From: Caballeronia telluris
GTDB taxonomy: Bacteria > Pseudomonadota > Gammaproteobacteria > Burkholderiales > Burkholderiaceae
Direction: 5' to 3'
Length of the DNA stretch: 64,000 nucleotides
Assembly: GCF_001544495.1 (NCBI RefSeq)
Contig: NZ_FCNZ02000011.1
Location: 62,001-126,000, forward strand
Under the pieces are notes generated by a model. That model saw only the letters and a list, made by a program, of their open reading frames with translations. It made no database searches and was not told the origin of the DNA. Below, one piece after another: positions 48,339 through 61,481 of the stretch. A program made the position numbers and the translations under genes. Each line of letters opens with the position of its first letter. Position 1 is the first letter of the stretch.

Positions 48339-48839
48339 TCAATGACTGCCGGCTTCGCGTCGGATCAGGCTGATCTCGCCATTGCGTTCGAGGAACACCA
48401 TCTCGACGCGCGAGAGATCGACTGAGCCGAGCTGGCGCCGCGCGCTTTCGAACACGTCGGTTTCGGCGATCAGTGCCGCGGACATCTGTTCATGATCGAA
48501 GCGTCCGTCGCGATAGAGCACGCGCGGCGAGCCGCCGATCAGCTTTTCGAGCCACCGCGAGTGCACGCAGGCCCACGCCAGCACCCGATGCAGCAGCACG
48601 AGAACTAGCGAGGCGGCGATCGTCGGCAGCGCCGGAGACGCCCCGACGATCACCCGCGAGAGCGTCGCGCCGAGGAGAATCGTGATGACGTAATCGAAAG
48701 CCGAGCGCTGCCCGAACGAGCGCCGCCCGGCTATGCGCATGAAGACGAGCGCCGCCACGAAGGCGGCCGCAGCGCGCAAGCCCATTTGCAGGGCATCGAG
48801 GTCCCGGCCGCTTCCGAACAGCGTGTCGATGAGGTTCAT
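48339..48839 (-). CDS. DUF421 membrane protein (YetF/YcaP-like)
   Basis: 166 residues. About three N-terminal transmembrane helices (residues 17-95) precede a small cytosolic domain. The conserved RIAGRRSFGQRSAFDYVITILLGATLSRVI and GSPRVLYRDGRFDHEQMSAALIAETDVFESARRQLG segments identify DUF421. Function is unknown. GGAGAG just upstream supports the ATG at 48839. First gene of a probable operon with the ParB-like gene. Confidence 0.88.
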   Translation of the reverse strand: MNLIDTLFGSGRDLDALQMGLRAAAAFVAALVFMRIAGRRSFGQRSAFDYVITILLGATLSRVIVGASPALPTIAASLVLVLLHRVLAWACVHSRWLEKLIGGSPRVLYRDGRFDHEQMSAALIAETDVFESARRQLGSVDLSRVEMVFLERNGEISLIRREAGSH

Positions 48840-49029
48840 GCTCGCTCTCCTTTTGTCATGTCCGGAAGGGAAACATGGAGCGAAGCACGAAGCGATCCGC
48901 GCCGCGCGAACTCGAGCACGGAATATCGCGCGAAACGATCTGGGAAAGCGGAGGGCGCTTAGCGGGGCCTGAATTGCCGGGCCGCGATGCGTCAGTCAGG
49001 CGGCGCAGCGCATGTGCGCCGCGCGCCTC

Positions 49030-49398
49030 TCACTCCGCATGCGGATCGATGGCAATCGCACGCCGGCAATCGTCGTAGATCACCTTGACGAGTTCGCAGT
49101 CGTAGTTCAGATCGTGTTCGGTGAAGAGGTCGTTGACGGCGTCGCCGACCCACTCGCGGTCGACGATCCCCTGATGCACCTGCGCTATTCGCCGTGCGGC
49201 GAACGTGAGCTGCGCCGTCGCCAGCCAGTCGCCGTGGCGCCGATGGCGGTGCAGCCATTTGTGCGCAGCTTCGACATGAAAGTCACTCTCGGGCCACGTG
49301 CCATCCAGATAGTACGCAGCAAGGGATCCGCACGCGAGCCAGCACAGCAGTTGCGTGCGATCGTACCGATCGAGGTGTTGATAAGCATGGTCCATCAT
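49030..49398 (-). CDS. Hypothetical protein, 122 aa
   Basis: Start taken at the ATG ATG pair (49398), which follows GGGGACG-type purine-rich sequence; an ATG at 49443 is also in frame. It is soluble, rich in His, Trp and Tyr (HLDRYDRTQLLCWLACGSLAAYYLDGTWPESDFHVEAAHKWLHRHRRHGDW), with an acidic helical C-terminus. I do not recognise the family. Flanks (48840-49029 and 49399-49556) show no other feature. Confidence 0.6.
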   Translation of the reverse strand: MMDHAYQHLDRYDRTQLLCWLACGSLAAYYLDGTWPESDFHVEAAHKWLHRHRRHGDWLATAQLTFAARRIAQVHQGIVDREWVGDAVNDLFTEHDLNYDCELVKVIYDDCRRAIAIDPHAE

Positions 49399-49556
49399 CG
49401 TCCCCTCGCGCCTTGACCGCCTGACGATAGCACGTCGATGCACCCTCGTAACGCCCTGAATCGAGCCGAAGCATTCAGGAAAATCCCTAGGTGAGCAGAA
49501 TACTTCCTTGATTTACCGATCCGTCGCGGCGCCAGGTTGGTGTCCGCCGCGCGCGC

Positions 49557-51869
49557 TCAAGCCGCCATGACCTCCTCGGAAGCCGTCAGCAGCACAGGAA
49601 TGGATTTGGACGTCGGCGTTCCAGCGCCATCGGCGACGGATTCGAGCGGCACGAGCGGATTCGTCTCGGGATAGTAAGCGCCGAGACAGCCGCGCGGAAT
49701 GTCATACTCGACGAGCAGGAAGCCGTCCACGCGCCGCTCGACCCCGTCGTCCCAGACGCTCGTGATGTCGACCCGCTCGCCCGGCTCGAACCCGAGCATG
49801 TCGATATCCTCGCGATTCGCGAACAGCACGCGCCGCTGCCCGTACACGCCGCGATAACGGTCGTCGAGGCCATAGATGGTCGTGTTGTACTGGTCGTGCG
49901 AGCGCGTCGTCATCAGGGTCATCAGGCGTTCGCCGTGTCGCTGGCGGGCGCGGTGAATCGGCGTGTCGAAGGCGATCGCGTGCACGAGGAACTGCGCCTT
50001 GCCGCTCGGCGTCTTCCAGATGCGCTCGCGCGACGCCACGCCGAGATGAAAGCCGCCCGGCTGGTCGAGCCGCGCGTTGTAGTCCTCGAAGCCGTCGATC
50101 ACCTTCGCGATGCCGTCGCGGATCAGCGCGTAATCGTTCGCATGCGCGAGCCAGTCGACCTTGCCGCTGCCGAGCGTCGCCGCGGCCATCCGCGCGACGA
50201 TCGCAATCTCCGAGAGCAGATTCGGCGACGCCGGCTTGTTCATGCCATAGGAGATGTGCACCATGCTCATCGAATCCTCGACGCTCACGCCCTGCGCGAC
50301 GCCGTTCTGCATGTCGATCTCGGTGCGCCCGAGCGTCGGCAGGATCAGCGCGTCGCGGCCGTGCACGAGATGGCTGCGGTTCAGCTTCGTCGTGATGTGC
50401 ACGGTCAGGTCGCACGCGCGCATCGCCTGCCACGTGCGCGGCGTGTCGGGCGTCGCGATCGAGAAATTCCCGCCGAGCCCGATGAACACCTTCACGCGCC
50501 CATCGAGCATCGCCTGGATCGTGTTCACGACGTCGAGCCCGTGTTCGCGCGGCGGTTCGAAATCGTAAGCCGCGCCGAGGCGGTCGAGGAATTCCTGCGT
50601 CGGCTGCTCCTCGATGCCCACGGTGCGGTCGCCCTGCACGTTCGAGTGGCCGCGCACCGGGCACAGTCCCGCGCCGCGCCGGCCGATATTGCCGCGCATC
50701 ATCATCAGGTTCGACAGGATCTGCACCGTCGGCACGGAGTTCTTGTGCTGCGTGAGGCCCATGCCCCATGTCGCGATGACGGCGCGTCCCTTCGCGTAGA
50801 TGTCGGCGAGTTGCAGCACGTCGTTCATCGGCACGCCCGATTCCGCGACGATCGCCTCCCAGCTTTCGGCGCGCAGGTCGGCGGCGAAGTCCTCGAAACC
50901 GACCGTATGCGCGGCGATGAAATCGACATCCAGCACACGCTCGCCGCCGTTCGCGAGCGCAGCGTCGTCCAGTTCGATCAGGCGCTTCGCGACGCCCTTG
51001 ATGAGCGCGAAGTCGCCGCCGACCTTCGGCCGGATGAAGACGGAACTGATCTTGGTGCTGCCCATCGTGAGCATTTCGACCGGATGTTGCGGGCTCGCGA
51101 AGCGCTCCAGCCCGCGCTCCTTCAGCGGATTGATCGACACGATCGTGGCGCCGCGCTTCGCGCACTCGCGCAGTTCGCCGAGCATGCGCGGATGGTTGGT
51201 CGCGGGATTCTGGCCGAAGAGGAGCAGGGTGTCGGCGTGCTCGAAGTCGTCGAGCGTGACCGTTCCCTTGCCGACGCCGACCGTATGCGGCAGGCCGCGG
51301 CTCGTCGCTTCGTGGCACATGTTCGAGCAGTCGGGGAAATTGTTGGTGCCGACCATGCGAACGAACAATTGGTACAGGAACGCGGCCTCGTTGCTCGCGC
51401 GGCCCGAGGTGTAGAAGGCGGCGCGATCCGGGTCGTCGAGCGCGTTCAGATGGCGGGCGATCAGCGCGAAGGCGTCGTCCCAGGCGATCGGCACGTAGCG
51501 GTCGAGCGCGGCATCGTAGACGAGCGGATCGGTCAGTCGGCCGTGCTGTTCCAGTTCGAAATCCGATTGCGCCATCAGTTGCGCGACCGTGTGCTGGGCG
51601 AAGAACGCCGGCGTCACGCGCTTGCTGGTCGCTTCGGCGGCGACGGCCTTCACACCGTTCTCGCAGAATTCGAACGTCGACGCGTGCTCGCGATCCGGCC
51701 ACGCGCAGCCCGGGCAGTCGAAGCCGTTCGGCTGGTTCTGCGAAAGCAGCGTGCGGTAGTTGCCGCCCGTCACCTTCTCCTTGATGAGGTTGATCGCGAC
51801 GTATTTCAGCGCGCCCCAGCCTGCGGCGGGGTGCGTGTACGGTTCGATGCGGGCTGCGGATTTTTTCAT
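49557..51869 (-). CDS. FdhF/YdeP family molybdopterin oxidoreductase
   Basis: 770-residue cytosolic protein of the formate-dehydrogenase-alpha-like YdeP family. Cys52, Cys55 and Cys69 ([19 protein letters not shown]) probably bind an Fe-S cluster. Molybdopterin-domain motifs are [48 protein letters not shown] and [14 protein letters not shown]. The molybdopterin dinucleotide-binding domain is at the C-terminus ([24 protein letters not shown]-like). The substrate is unknown; E. coli YdeP is linked to acid resistance. Divergent from a MocR-type regulator, which may control it. Confidence 0.92.
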   Translation of the reverse strand: [770 protein letters not shown]

Positions 51870-52020
51870 GACTGGGCGGGTCGATTCAAGGCGGTTTTGC
51901 CGATGGACTCAAGCGTACTGTGTTCCGAAAACGCGACGGCGCACAGAAAACCGCAAAGTCAAGGGATACAGTTGCGGCGATTTGTCATAGACTTCCTCAA
52001 CTGGACTCCAACTCCGTCTC

Positions 52021-53728
<1,708 letters not shown>

Positions 53729-53749
53729 CCCGCCGCCGACACTAACCCC

Positions 53750-54065
53750 GTGGAAATCCATATCACACTCGAAGGCCGTCGCGACCTGACGGGCCAGATC
53801 TATCGCCAGTTGCGCTCGGGCATCGTCGAAGGGCGGCTGGCCGCGAACGCACGCCTGCCGTCCACGCGCGACCTCGCCGCGCAACTCAACGTATCGAGAA
53901 AGACGACGCTCGATGTCTTCGAACGCCTGATCGCCGAAGGCTTTTTGCGCACGCGCGCCGGCGACGGCACCTTCGTCGCGGAAGGACTCGCGCGGCTGCC
54001 GGCGGCGCCGCGCGCGCCGTCGCCGGCGAGCGCGCGGGCGGCGGGCATCTGGGGCGCCATGCCGG
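53750..54065 (+). pseudogene. 5' part of a second MocR/PdxR-type gene, cut at palindrome axis (left copy)
   Basis: A GTG start at 53750 opens about 105 genuine codons: the GntR winged helix RRDLTGQIYRQLRSGIVEGRLAANARLPSTRDLAAQLNVSRKTTLDVFERLIAEGFLRTRAGDGTFVAEGL and the start of an Ala/Pro-rich linker. At the symmetry axis (54065/54066) the frame runs into its own antisense and ends at 54331. The C-terminal aminotransferase domain of about 370 residues is absent. The break coincides exactly with the axis, so the true gene most likely continues in sequence missing from this assembly. Confidence 0.85.
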
Positions 54066-54381
54066 CCGGCATGGCGCCCCAGATGCCCGCCGCCCGCGCG
54101 CTCGCCGGCGACGGCGCGCGCGGCGCCGCCGGCAGCCGCGCGAGTCCTTCCGCGACGAAGGTGCCGTCGCCGGCGCGCGTGCGCAAAAAGCCTTCGGCGA
54201 TCAGGCGTTCGAAGACATCGAGCGTCGTCTTTCTCGATACGTTGAGTTGCGCGGCGAGGTCGCGCGTGGACGGCAGGCGTGCGTTCGCGGCCAGCCGCCC
54301 TTCGACGATGCCCGAGCGCAACTGGCGATAGATCTGGCCCGTCAGGTCGCGACGGCCTTCGAGTGTGATATGGATTTCCAC
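54066..54381 (-). pseudogene. 5' part of second MocR/PdxR-type gene (right mirror copy)
   Basis: Mirror of 53750-54065: GTG start at 54381, about 105 codons of GntR domain, broken at the axis. The two fragments face each other head to head across the axis, and neither can encode the complete regulator. Confidence 0.85.
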
Positions 54382-54402
54382 GGGGTTAGTGTCGGCGGCG
54401 GG

Positions 54403-56110
<1,708 letters not shown>

Positions 56111-56261
56111 GAGACGGAGTTGGAGTCCAGTTGAGGAAGTCTATGACAAATCGCCGCAACTGTATCCCTTGACTTTGCGGTTTTCTGTGCGCCGTCGCGT
56201 TTTCGGAACACAGTACGCTTGAGTCCATCGGCAAAACCGCCTTGAATCGACCCGCCCAGTC

Positions 56262-58574
56262 ATGAAAAAATCCGCAGCCCGCATCGAACCGTACACGCAC
56301 CCCGCCGCAGGCTGGGGCGCGCTGAAATACGTCGCGATCAACCTCATCAAGGAGAAGGTGACGGGCGGCAACTACCGCACGCTGCTTTCGCAGAACCAGC
56401 CGAACGGCTTCGACTGCCCGGGCTGCGCGTGGCCGGATCGCGAGCACGCGTCGACGTTCGAATTCTGCGAGAACGGTGTGAAGGCCGTCGCCGCCGAAGC
56501 GACCAGCAAGCGCGTGACGCCGGCGTTCTTCGCCCAGCACACGGTCGCGCAACTGATGGCGCAATCGGATTTCGAACTGGAACAGCACGGCCGACTGACC
56601 GATCCGCTCGTCTACGATGCCGCGCTCGACCGCTACGTGCCGATCGCCTGGGACGACGCCTTCGCGCTGATCGCCCGCCATCTGAACGCGCTCGACGACC
56701 CGGATCGCGCCGCCTTCTACACCTCGGGCCGCGCGAGCAACGAGGCCGCGTTCCTGTACCAATTGTTCGTTCGCATGGTCGGCACCAACAATTTCCCCGA
56801 CTGCTCGAACATGTGCCACGAAGCGACGAGCCGCGGCCTGCCGCATACGGTCGGCGTCGGCAAGGGAACGGTCACGCTCGACGACTTCGAGCACGCCGAC
56901 ACCCTGCTCCTCTTCGGCCAGAATCCCGCGACCAACCATCCGCGCATGCTCGGCGAACTGCGCGAGTGCGCGAAGCGCGGCGCCACGATCGTGTCGATCA
57001 ATCCGCTGAAGGAGCGCGGGCTGGAGCGCTTCGCGAGCCCGCAACATCCGGTCGAAATGCTCACGATGGGCAGCACCAAGATCAGTTCCGTCTTCATCCG
57101 GCCGAAGGTCGGCGGCGACTTCGCGCTCATCAAGGGCGTCGCGAAGCGCCTGATCGAACTGGACGACGCTGCGCTCGCGAACGGCGGCGAGCGTGTGCTG
57201 GATGTCGATTTCATCGCCGCGCATACGGTCGGTTTCGAGGACTTCGCCGCCGACCTGCGCGCCGAAAGCTGGGAGGCGATCGTCGCGGAATCGGGCGTGC
57301 CGATGAACGACGTGCTGCAACTCGCCGACATCTACGCGAAGGGACGCGCCGTCATCGCGACATGGGGCATGGGCCTCACGCAGCACAAGAACTCCGTGCC
57401 GACGGTGCAGATCCTGTCGAACCTGATGATGATGCGCGGCAATATCGGCCGGCGCGGCGCGGGACTGTGCCCGGTGCGCGGCCACTCGAACGTGCAGGGC
57501 GACCGCACCGTGGGCATCGAGGAGCAGCCGACGCAGGAATTCCTCGACCGCCTCGGCGCGGCTTACGATTTCGAACCGCCGCGCGAACACGGGCTCGACG
57601 TCGTGAACACGATCCAGGCGATGCTCGATGGGCGCGTGAAGGTGTTCATCGGGCTCGGCGGGAATTTCTCGATCGCGACGCCCGACACGCCGCGCACGTG
57701 GCAGGCGATGCGCGCGTGCGACCTGACCGTGCACATCACGACGAAGCTGAACCGCAGCCATCTCGTGCACGGCCGCGACGCGCTGATCCTGCCGACGCTC
57801 GGGCGCACCGAGATCGACATGCAGAACGGCGTCGCGCAGGGCGTGAGCGTCGAGGATTCGATGAGCATGGTGCACATCTCCTATGGCATGAACAAGCCGG
57901 CGTCGCCGAATCTGCTCTCGGAGATTGCGATCGTCGCGCGGATGGCCGCGGCGACGCTCGGCAGCGGCAAGGTCGACTGGCTCGCGCATGCGAACGATTA
58001 CGCGCTGATCCGCGACGGCATCGCGAAGGTGATCGACGGCTTCGAGGACTACAACGCGCGGCTCGACCAGCCGGGCGGCTTTCATCTCGGCGTGGCGTCG
58101 CGCGAGCGCATCTGGAAGACGCCGAGCGGCAAGGCGCAGTTCCTCGTGCACGCGATCGCCTTCGACACGCCGATTCACCGCGCCCGCCAGCGACACGGCG
58201 AACGCCTGATGACCCTGATGACGACGCGCTCGCACGACCAGTACAACACGACCATCTATGGCCTCGACGACCGTTATCGCGGCGTGTACGGGCAGCGGCG
58301 CGTGCTGTTCGCGAATCGCGAGGATATCGACATGCTCGGGTTCGAGCCGGGCGAGCGGGTCGACATCACGAGCGTCTGGGACGACGGGGTCGAGCGGCGC
58401 GTGGACGGCTTCCTGCTCGTCGAGTATGACATTCCGCGCGGCTGTCTCGGCGCTTACTATCCCGAGACGAATCCGCTCGTGCCGCTCGAATCCGTCGCCG
58501 ATGGCGCTGGAACGCCGACGTCCAAATCCATTCCTGTGCTGCTGACGGCTTCCGAGGAGGTCATGGCGGCTTGA
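56262..58574 (+). CDS. FdhF/YdeP family oxidoreductase, mirror copy
   Basis: Identical to 49557-51869 (770 residues; Cys52, Cys55, Cys69). Divergent from the mirror MocR gene with the same 151-bp promoter region. Confidence 0.85.
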   Translation: [770 protein letters not shown]

Positions 58575-58732
58575 GCGCGCGCGGCGGACACCAACCTGGC
58601 GCCGCGACGGATCGGTAAATCAAGGAAGTATTCTGCTCACCTAGGGATTTTCCTGAATGCTTCGGCTCGATTCAGGGCGTTACGAGGGTGCATCGACGTG
58701 CTATCGTCAGGCGGTCAAGGCGCGAGGGGACG

Positions 58733-59101
58733 ATGATGGACCATGCTTATCAACACCTCGATCGGTACGATCGCACGCAACTGCTGTGCTGGCTCGCGTG
58801 CGGATCCCTTGCTGCGTACTATCTGGATGGCACGTGGCCCGAGAGTGACTTTCATGTCGAAGCTGCGCACAAATGGCTGCACCGCCATCGGCGCCACGGC
58901 GACTGGCTGGCGACGGCGCAGCTCACGTTCGCCGCACGGCGAATAGCGCAGGTGCATCAGGGGATCGTCGACCGCGAGTGGGTCGGCGACGCCGTCAACG
59001 ACCTCTTCACCGAACACGATCTGAACTACGACTGCGAACTCGTCAAGGTGATCTACGACGATTGCCGGCGTGCGATTGCCATCGATCCGCATGCGGAGTG
59101 A
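58733..59101 (+). CDS. Hypothetical protein, mirror copy
   Basis: Identical to 49030-49398 (122 residues, His/Trp-rich, family not recognised). Confidence 0.55.
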   Translation: MMDHAYQHLDRYDRTQLLCWLACGSLAAYYLDGTWPESDFHVEAAHKWLHRHRRHGDWLATAQLTFAARRIAQVHQGIVDREWVGDAVNDLFTEHDLNYDCELVKVIYDDCRRAIAIDPHAE

Positions 59102-59291
59102 GAGGCGCGCGGCGCACATGCGCTGCGCCGCCTGACTGACGCATCGCGGCCCGGCAATTCAGGCCCCGCTAAGCGCCCTCCGCTTTCCCAGATCGTTTCG
59201 CGCGATATTCCGTGCTCGAGTTCGCGCGGCGCGGATCGCTTCGTGCTTCGCTCCATGTTTCCCTTCCGGACATGACAAAAGGAGAGCGAGC

Positions 59292-59792
59292 ATGAACCTC
59301 ATCGACACGCTGTTCGGAAGCGGCCGGGACCTCGATGCCCTGCAAATGGGCTTGCGCGCTGCGGCCGCCTTCGTGGCGGCGCTCGTCTTCATGCGCATAG
59401 CCGGGCGGCGCTCGTTCGGGCAGCGCTCGGCTTTCGATTACGTCATCACGATTCTCCTCGGCGCGACGCTCTCGCGGGTGATCGTCGGGGCGTCTCCGGC
59501 GCTGCCGACGATCGCCGCCTCGCTAGTTCTCGTGCTGCTGCATCGGGTGCTGGCGTGGGCCTGCGTGCACTCGCGGTGGCTCGAAAAGCTGATCGGCGGC
59601 TCGCCGCGCGTGCTCTATCGCGACGGACGCTTCGATCATGAACAGATGTCCGCGGCACTGATCGCCGAAACCGACGTGTTCGAAAGCGCGCGGCGCCAGC
59701 TCGGCTCAGTCGATCTCTCGCGCGTCGAGATGGTGTTCCTCGAACGCAATGGCGAGATCAGCCTGATCCGACGCGAAGCCGGCAGTCATTGA
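59292..59792 (+). CDS. DUF421 membrane protein, mirror copy
   Basis: Identical to 48339-48839 (166 residues, about three transmembrane helices). GGAGAG precedes the ATG. Confidence 0.82.
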   Translation: MNLIDTLFGSGRDLDALQMGLRAAAAFVAALVFMRIAGRRSFGQRSAFDYVITILLGATLSRVIVGASPALPTIAASLVLVLLHRVLAWACVHSRWLEKLIGGSPRVLYRDGRFDHEQMSAALIAETDVFESARRQLGSVDLSRVEMVFLERNGEISLIRREAGSH

Positions 59793-59822
59793 AGCGCGTC
59801 AATCGACGGAGCGCACAAGCAA

Positions 59823-60425
59823 ATGAAAGAGATCGCCATTGACAGGCTGCGGCCTACACAAGCGTCGCATGGACGCATCGAGGTCGAGAAGAAAACGCGG
59901 GATTTTGCCCGCCTGTCGGGCCGGGAACTCCAGATGGCGATTGCCGAGAAGCCGATCCCGGTCGTGCTCGGACCCGGCGGGGACGCGTTCGCCATCGACC
60001 ATCATCACGTTGCGGCGGCGTTGTGGGCGGCGGGGATCAGGAAGGCGCCGGTGGTGCTCGTGGCGGACCTTTCCTCGCTCGATGAATCGCAGTTCTGGCT
60101 GACGCTGGAAAACCGGAGCTGGACCTGGCCTTATGACGCGCAGGGGCGGCGCATCGCGTTCGGAGCGATGCCGCGACACGTGTACGAACTGGAAGACGAT
60201 CCCTACCGCAGTCTGGCGGGCCTTGTCCGCGAAGCCGGAGGCTGCGAGAAAACGACCGTGCCGCTGGAGGAGTTCCGCTGGGCGGACCTGTTTCGGGCCA
60301 CGATGGCCGCGCCGCCGGCGATCGAAGCCGATTTCGATGCCGCCTTGCAGCGCGGCGTCGACATAGCGAGGAGCAAGCTGGCGATTGGCATGCCCGGTTT
60401 TCTCGGCGACAAACCGAGCGTGTAG
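59823..60425 (+). CDS. ParB-like protein, mirror copy
   Basis: Identical to 47706-48308 (200 residues, DHHH motif), 30 bp after the mirror DUF421 gene. Confidence 0.7.
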   Translation: MKEIAIDRLRPTQASHGRIEVEKKTRDFARLSGRELQMAIAEKPIPVVLGPGGDAFAIDHHHVAAALWAAGIRKAPVVLVADLSSLDESQFWLTLENRSWTWPYDAQGRRIAFGAMPRHVYELEDDPYRSLAGLVREAGGCEKTTVPLEEFRWADLFRATMAAPPAIEADFDAALQRGVDIARSKLAIGMPGFLGDKPSV

Positions 60426-60474
60426 TTGCCGGGTACGTTGCTTGCTTCCGGCTCACGGACCGATGGAGAAGCCA

Positions 60475-60678
60475 ATGACCGACAAGCCCCAGACCTTGAC
60501 GCTGCTGAGTACCGGCGAGTGCATCACCCGGGACGAGTTTCGAGCCTGCTTCATGAAGCGGTTCCACGACCCTGCATGTCGCGGTGAAAAACAGGTCCTC
60601 ATGGAACTCGAGACCAAGGTGTGGCACGACTACACGCAGATCGCCCAACCGCTCACTACGGTGCTCGGCAGGGCTTAG
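60475..60678 (+). CDS. Small protein of unknown function, mirror copy
   Basis: Identical to 47453-47656 (67 residues). Same GGAG-supported start. Confidence 0.5.
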   Translation: MTDKPQTLTLLSTGECITRDEFRACFMKRFHDPACRGEKQVLMELETKVWHDYTQIAQPLTTVLGRA

Positions 60679-60929
60679 TCGCTAAAGAGGTCGGCAGTCG
60701 CGGATTGCGTCGGCTCAACCGACGGCAGAACGCCTTCGCGGACCTGTGCCAGAACGGCTGGCGGCAACCAGATCTCTTCGATCGCGCCAATCCCGTTCTC
60801 GATCAACTGTTGCAGGAAAAACGACTGCTTGCGTCCGGTCGTCTCGGCCAAGAGCCTGAGCCTCTGCTCGATTTCCGGATCGACTCGCACGGCAACCACT
60901 TTCAGCTTGTTTGTGGCATTCCTTCTCAC
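60675..60929 (-). CDS. Ribbon-helix-helix protein, mirror copy
   Basis: Identical to 47202-47456 (84 residues, GTG start at 60929). Confidence 0.7.
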   Translation of the reverse strand: MRRNATNKLKVVAVRVDPEIEQRLRLLAETTGRKQSFFLQQLIENGIGAIEEIWLPPAVLAQVREGVLPSVEPTQSATADLFSD

Positions 60930-61067
60930 CCTTGCTCCTTTTACATTTTTCCGCTTCGGACACGGACGTCGGACGCGATACTAACAGCCCTTAGGCAGTC
61001 GTTCCGAAGAAGCAGTCGATCGGGGGCGTTTGACAGGCGAAAGTCCCGTACGAGTCCGCGACAAAAC

Positions 61068-61094
61068 GAAAAAGCGGCCCCTGGGGGCCGCTCT
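61068..61094 (-). terminator. Intrinsic terminator of cold-shock gene, mirror copy
   Basis: Mirror of 47037-47063, the same GC-rich stem with a T-run read on the minus strand. Confidence 0.8.
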
Positions 61095-61117
61095 TGTCGG
61101 TTGCCGACTTTAACCGC

Positions 61118-61321
61118 TTACAGCGGCTGAATGGTCGCTGCCTGCTTTCCCTTCGGTCCCTGCTTGATCTCGAAGCTTACTTTCTGGTTTTCCTGCAGCG
61201 ATTTGAAGCCGCTGCCCTGGATTTCGGAAAAATGCGCAAACAGATCTTCTCCGCCGCCATCCGGCGTGATAAAGCCAAATCCCTTTGCGTCATTGAACCA
61301 CTTCACCGTACCTGTTGCCAT
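61118..61321 (-). CDS. Cold-shock protein, mirror copy
   Basis: Identical to 46810-47013 (67 residues with KGFGFI and DLFAHF). The leader hairpin is mirrored at 61392-61411. Confidence 0.88.
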   Translation of the reverse strand: MATGTVKWFNDAKGFGFITPDGGGEDLFAHFSEIQGSGFKSLQENQKVSFEIKQGPKGKQAATIQPL

Positions 61322-61481
61322 TCTCGCTATGCCTCATCAAATAACGAATTACGCCAAATAAGTTTTACGACTGCGCCCGCGTGGGAATCATCGTGCTTAC
61401 GTTTTAGCACGCCGACGCCCGCTTTCTCAATGGGCAATTCCACTGAATCAGATGACTAATACGATTGTCGCGGTAATAAAA

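Noticed and set aside
54051-54080. Telomere-resolvase (hairpin telomere) site at the palindrome axis
   Set aside because: The axis lies inside a MocR coding sequence, and no protelomerase gene is in the window. Not supported, though not formally excluded.
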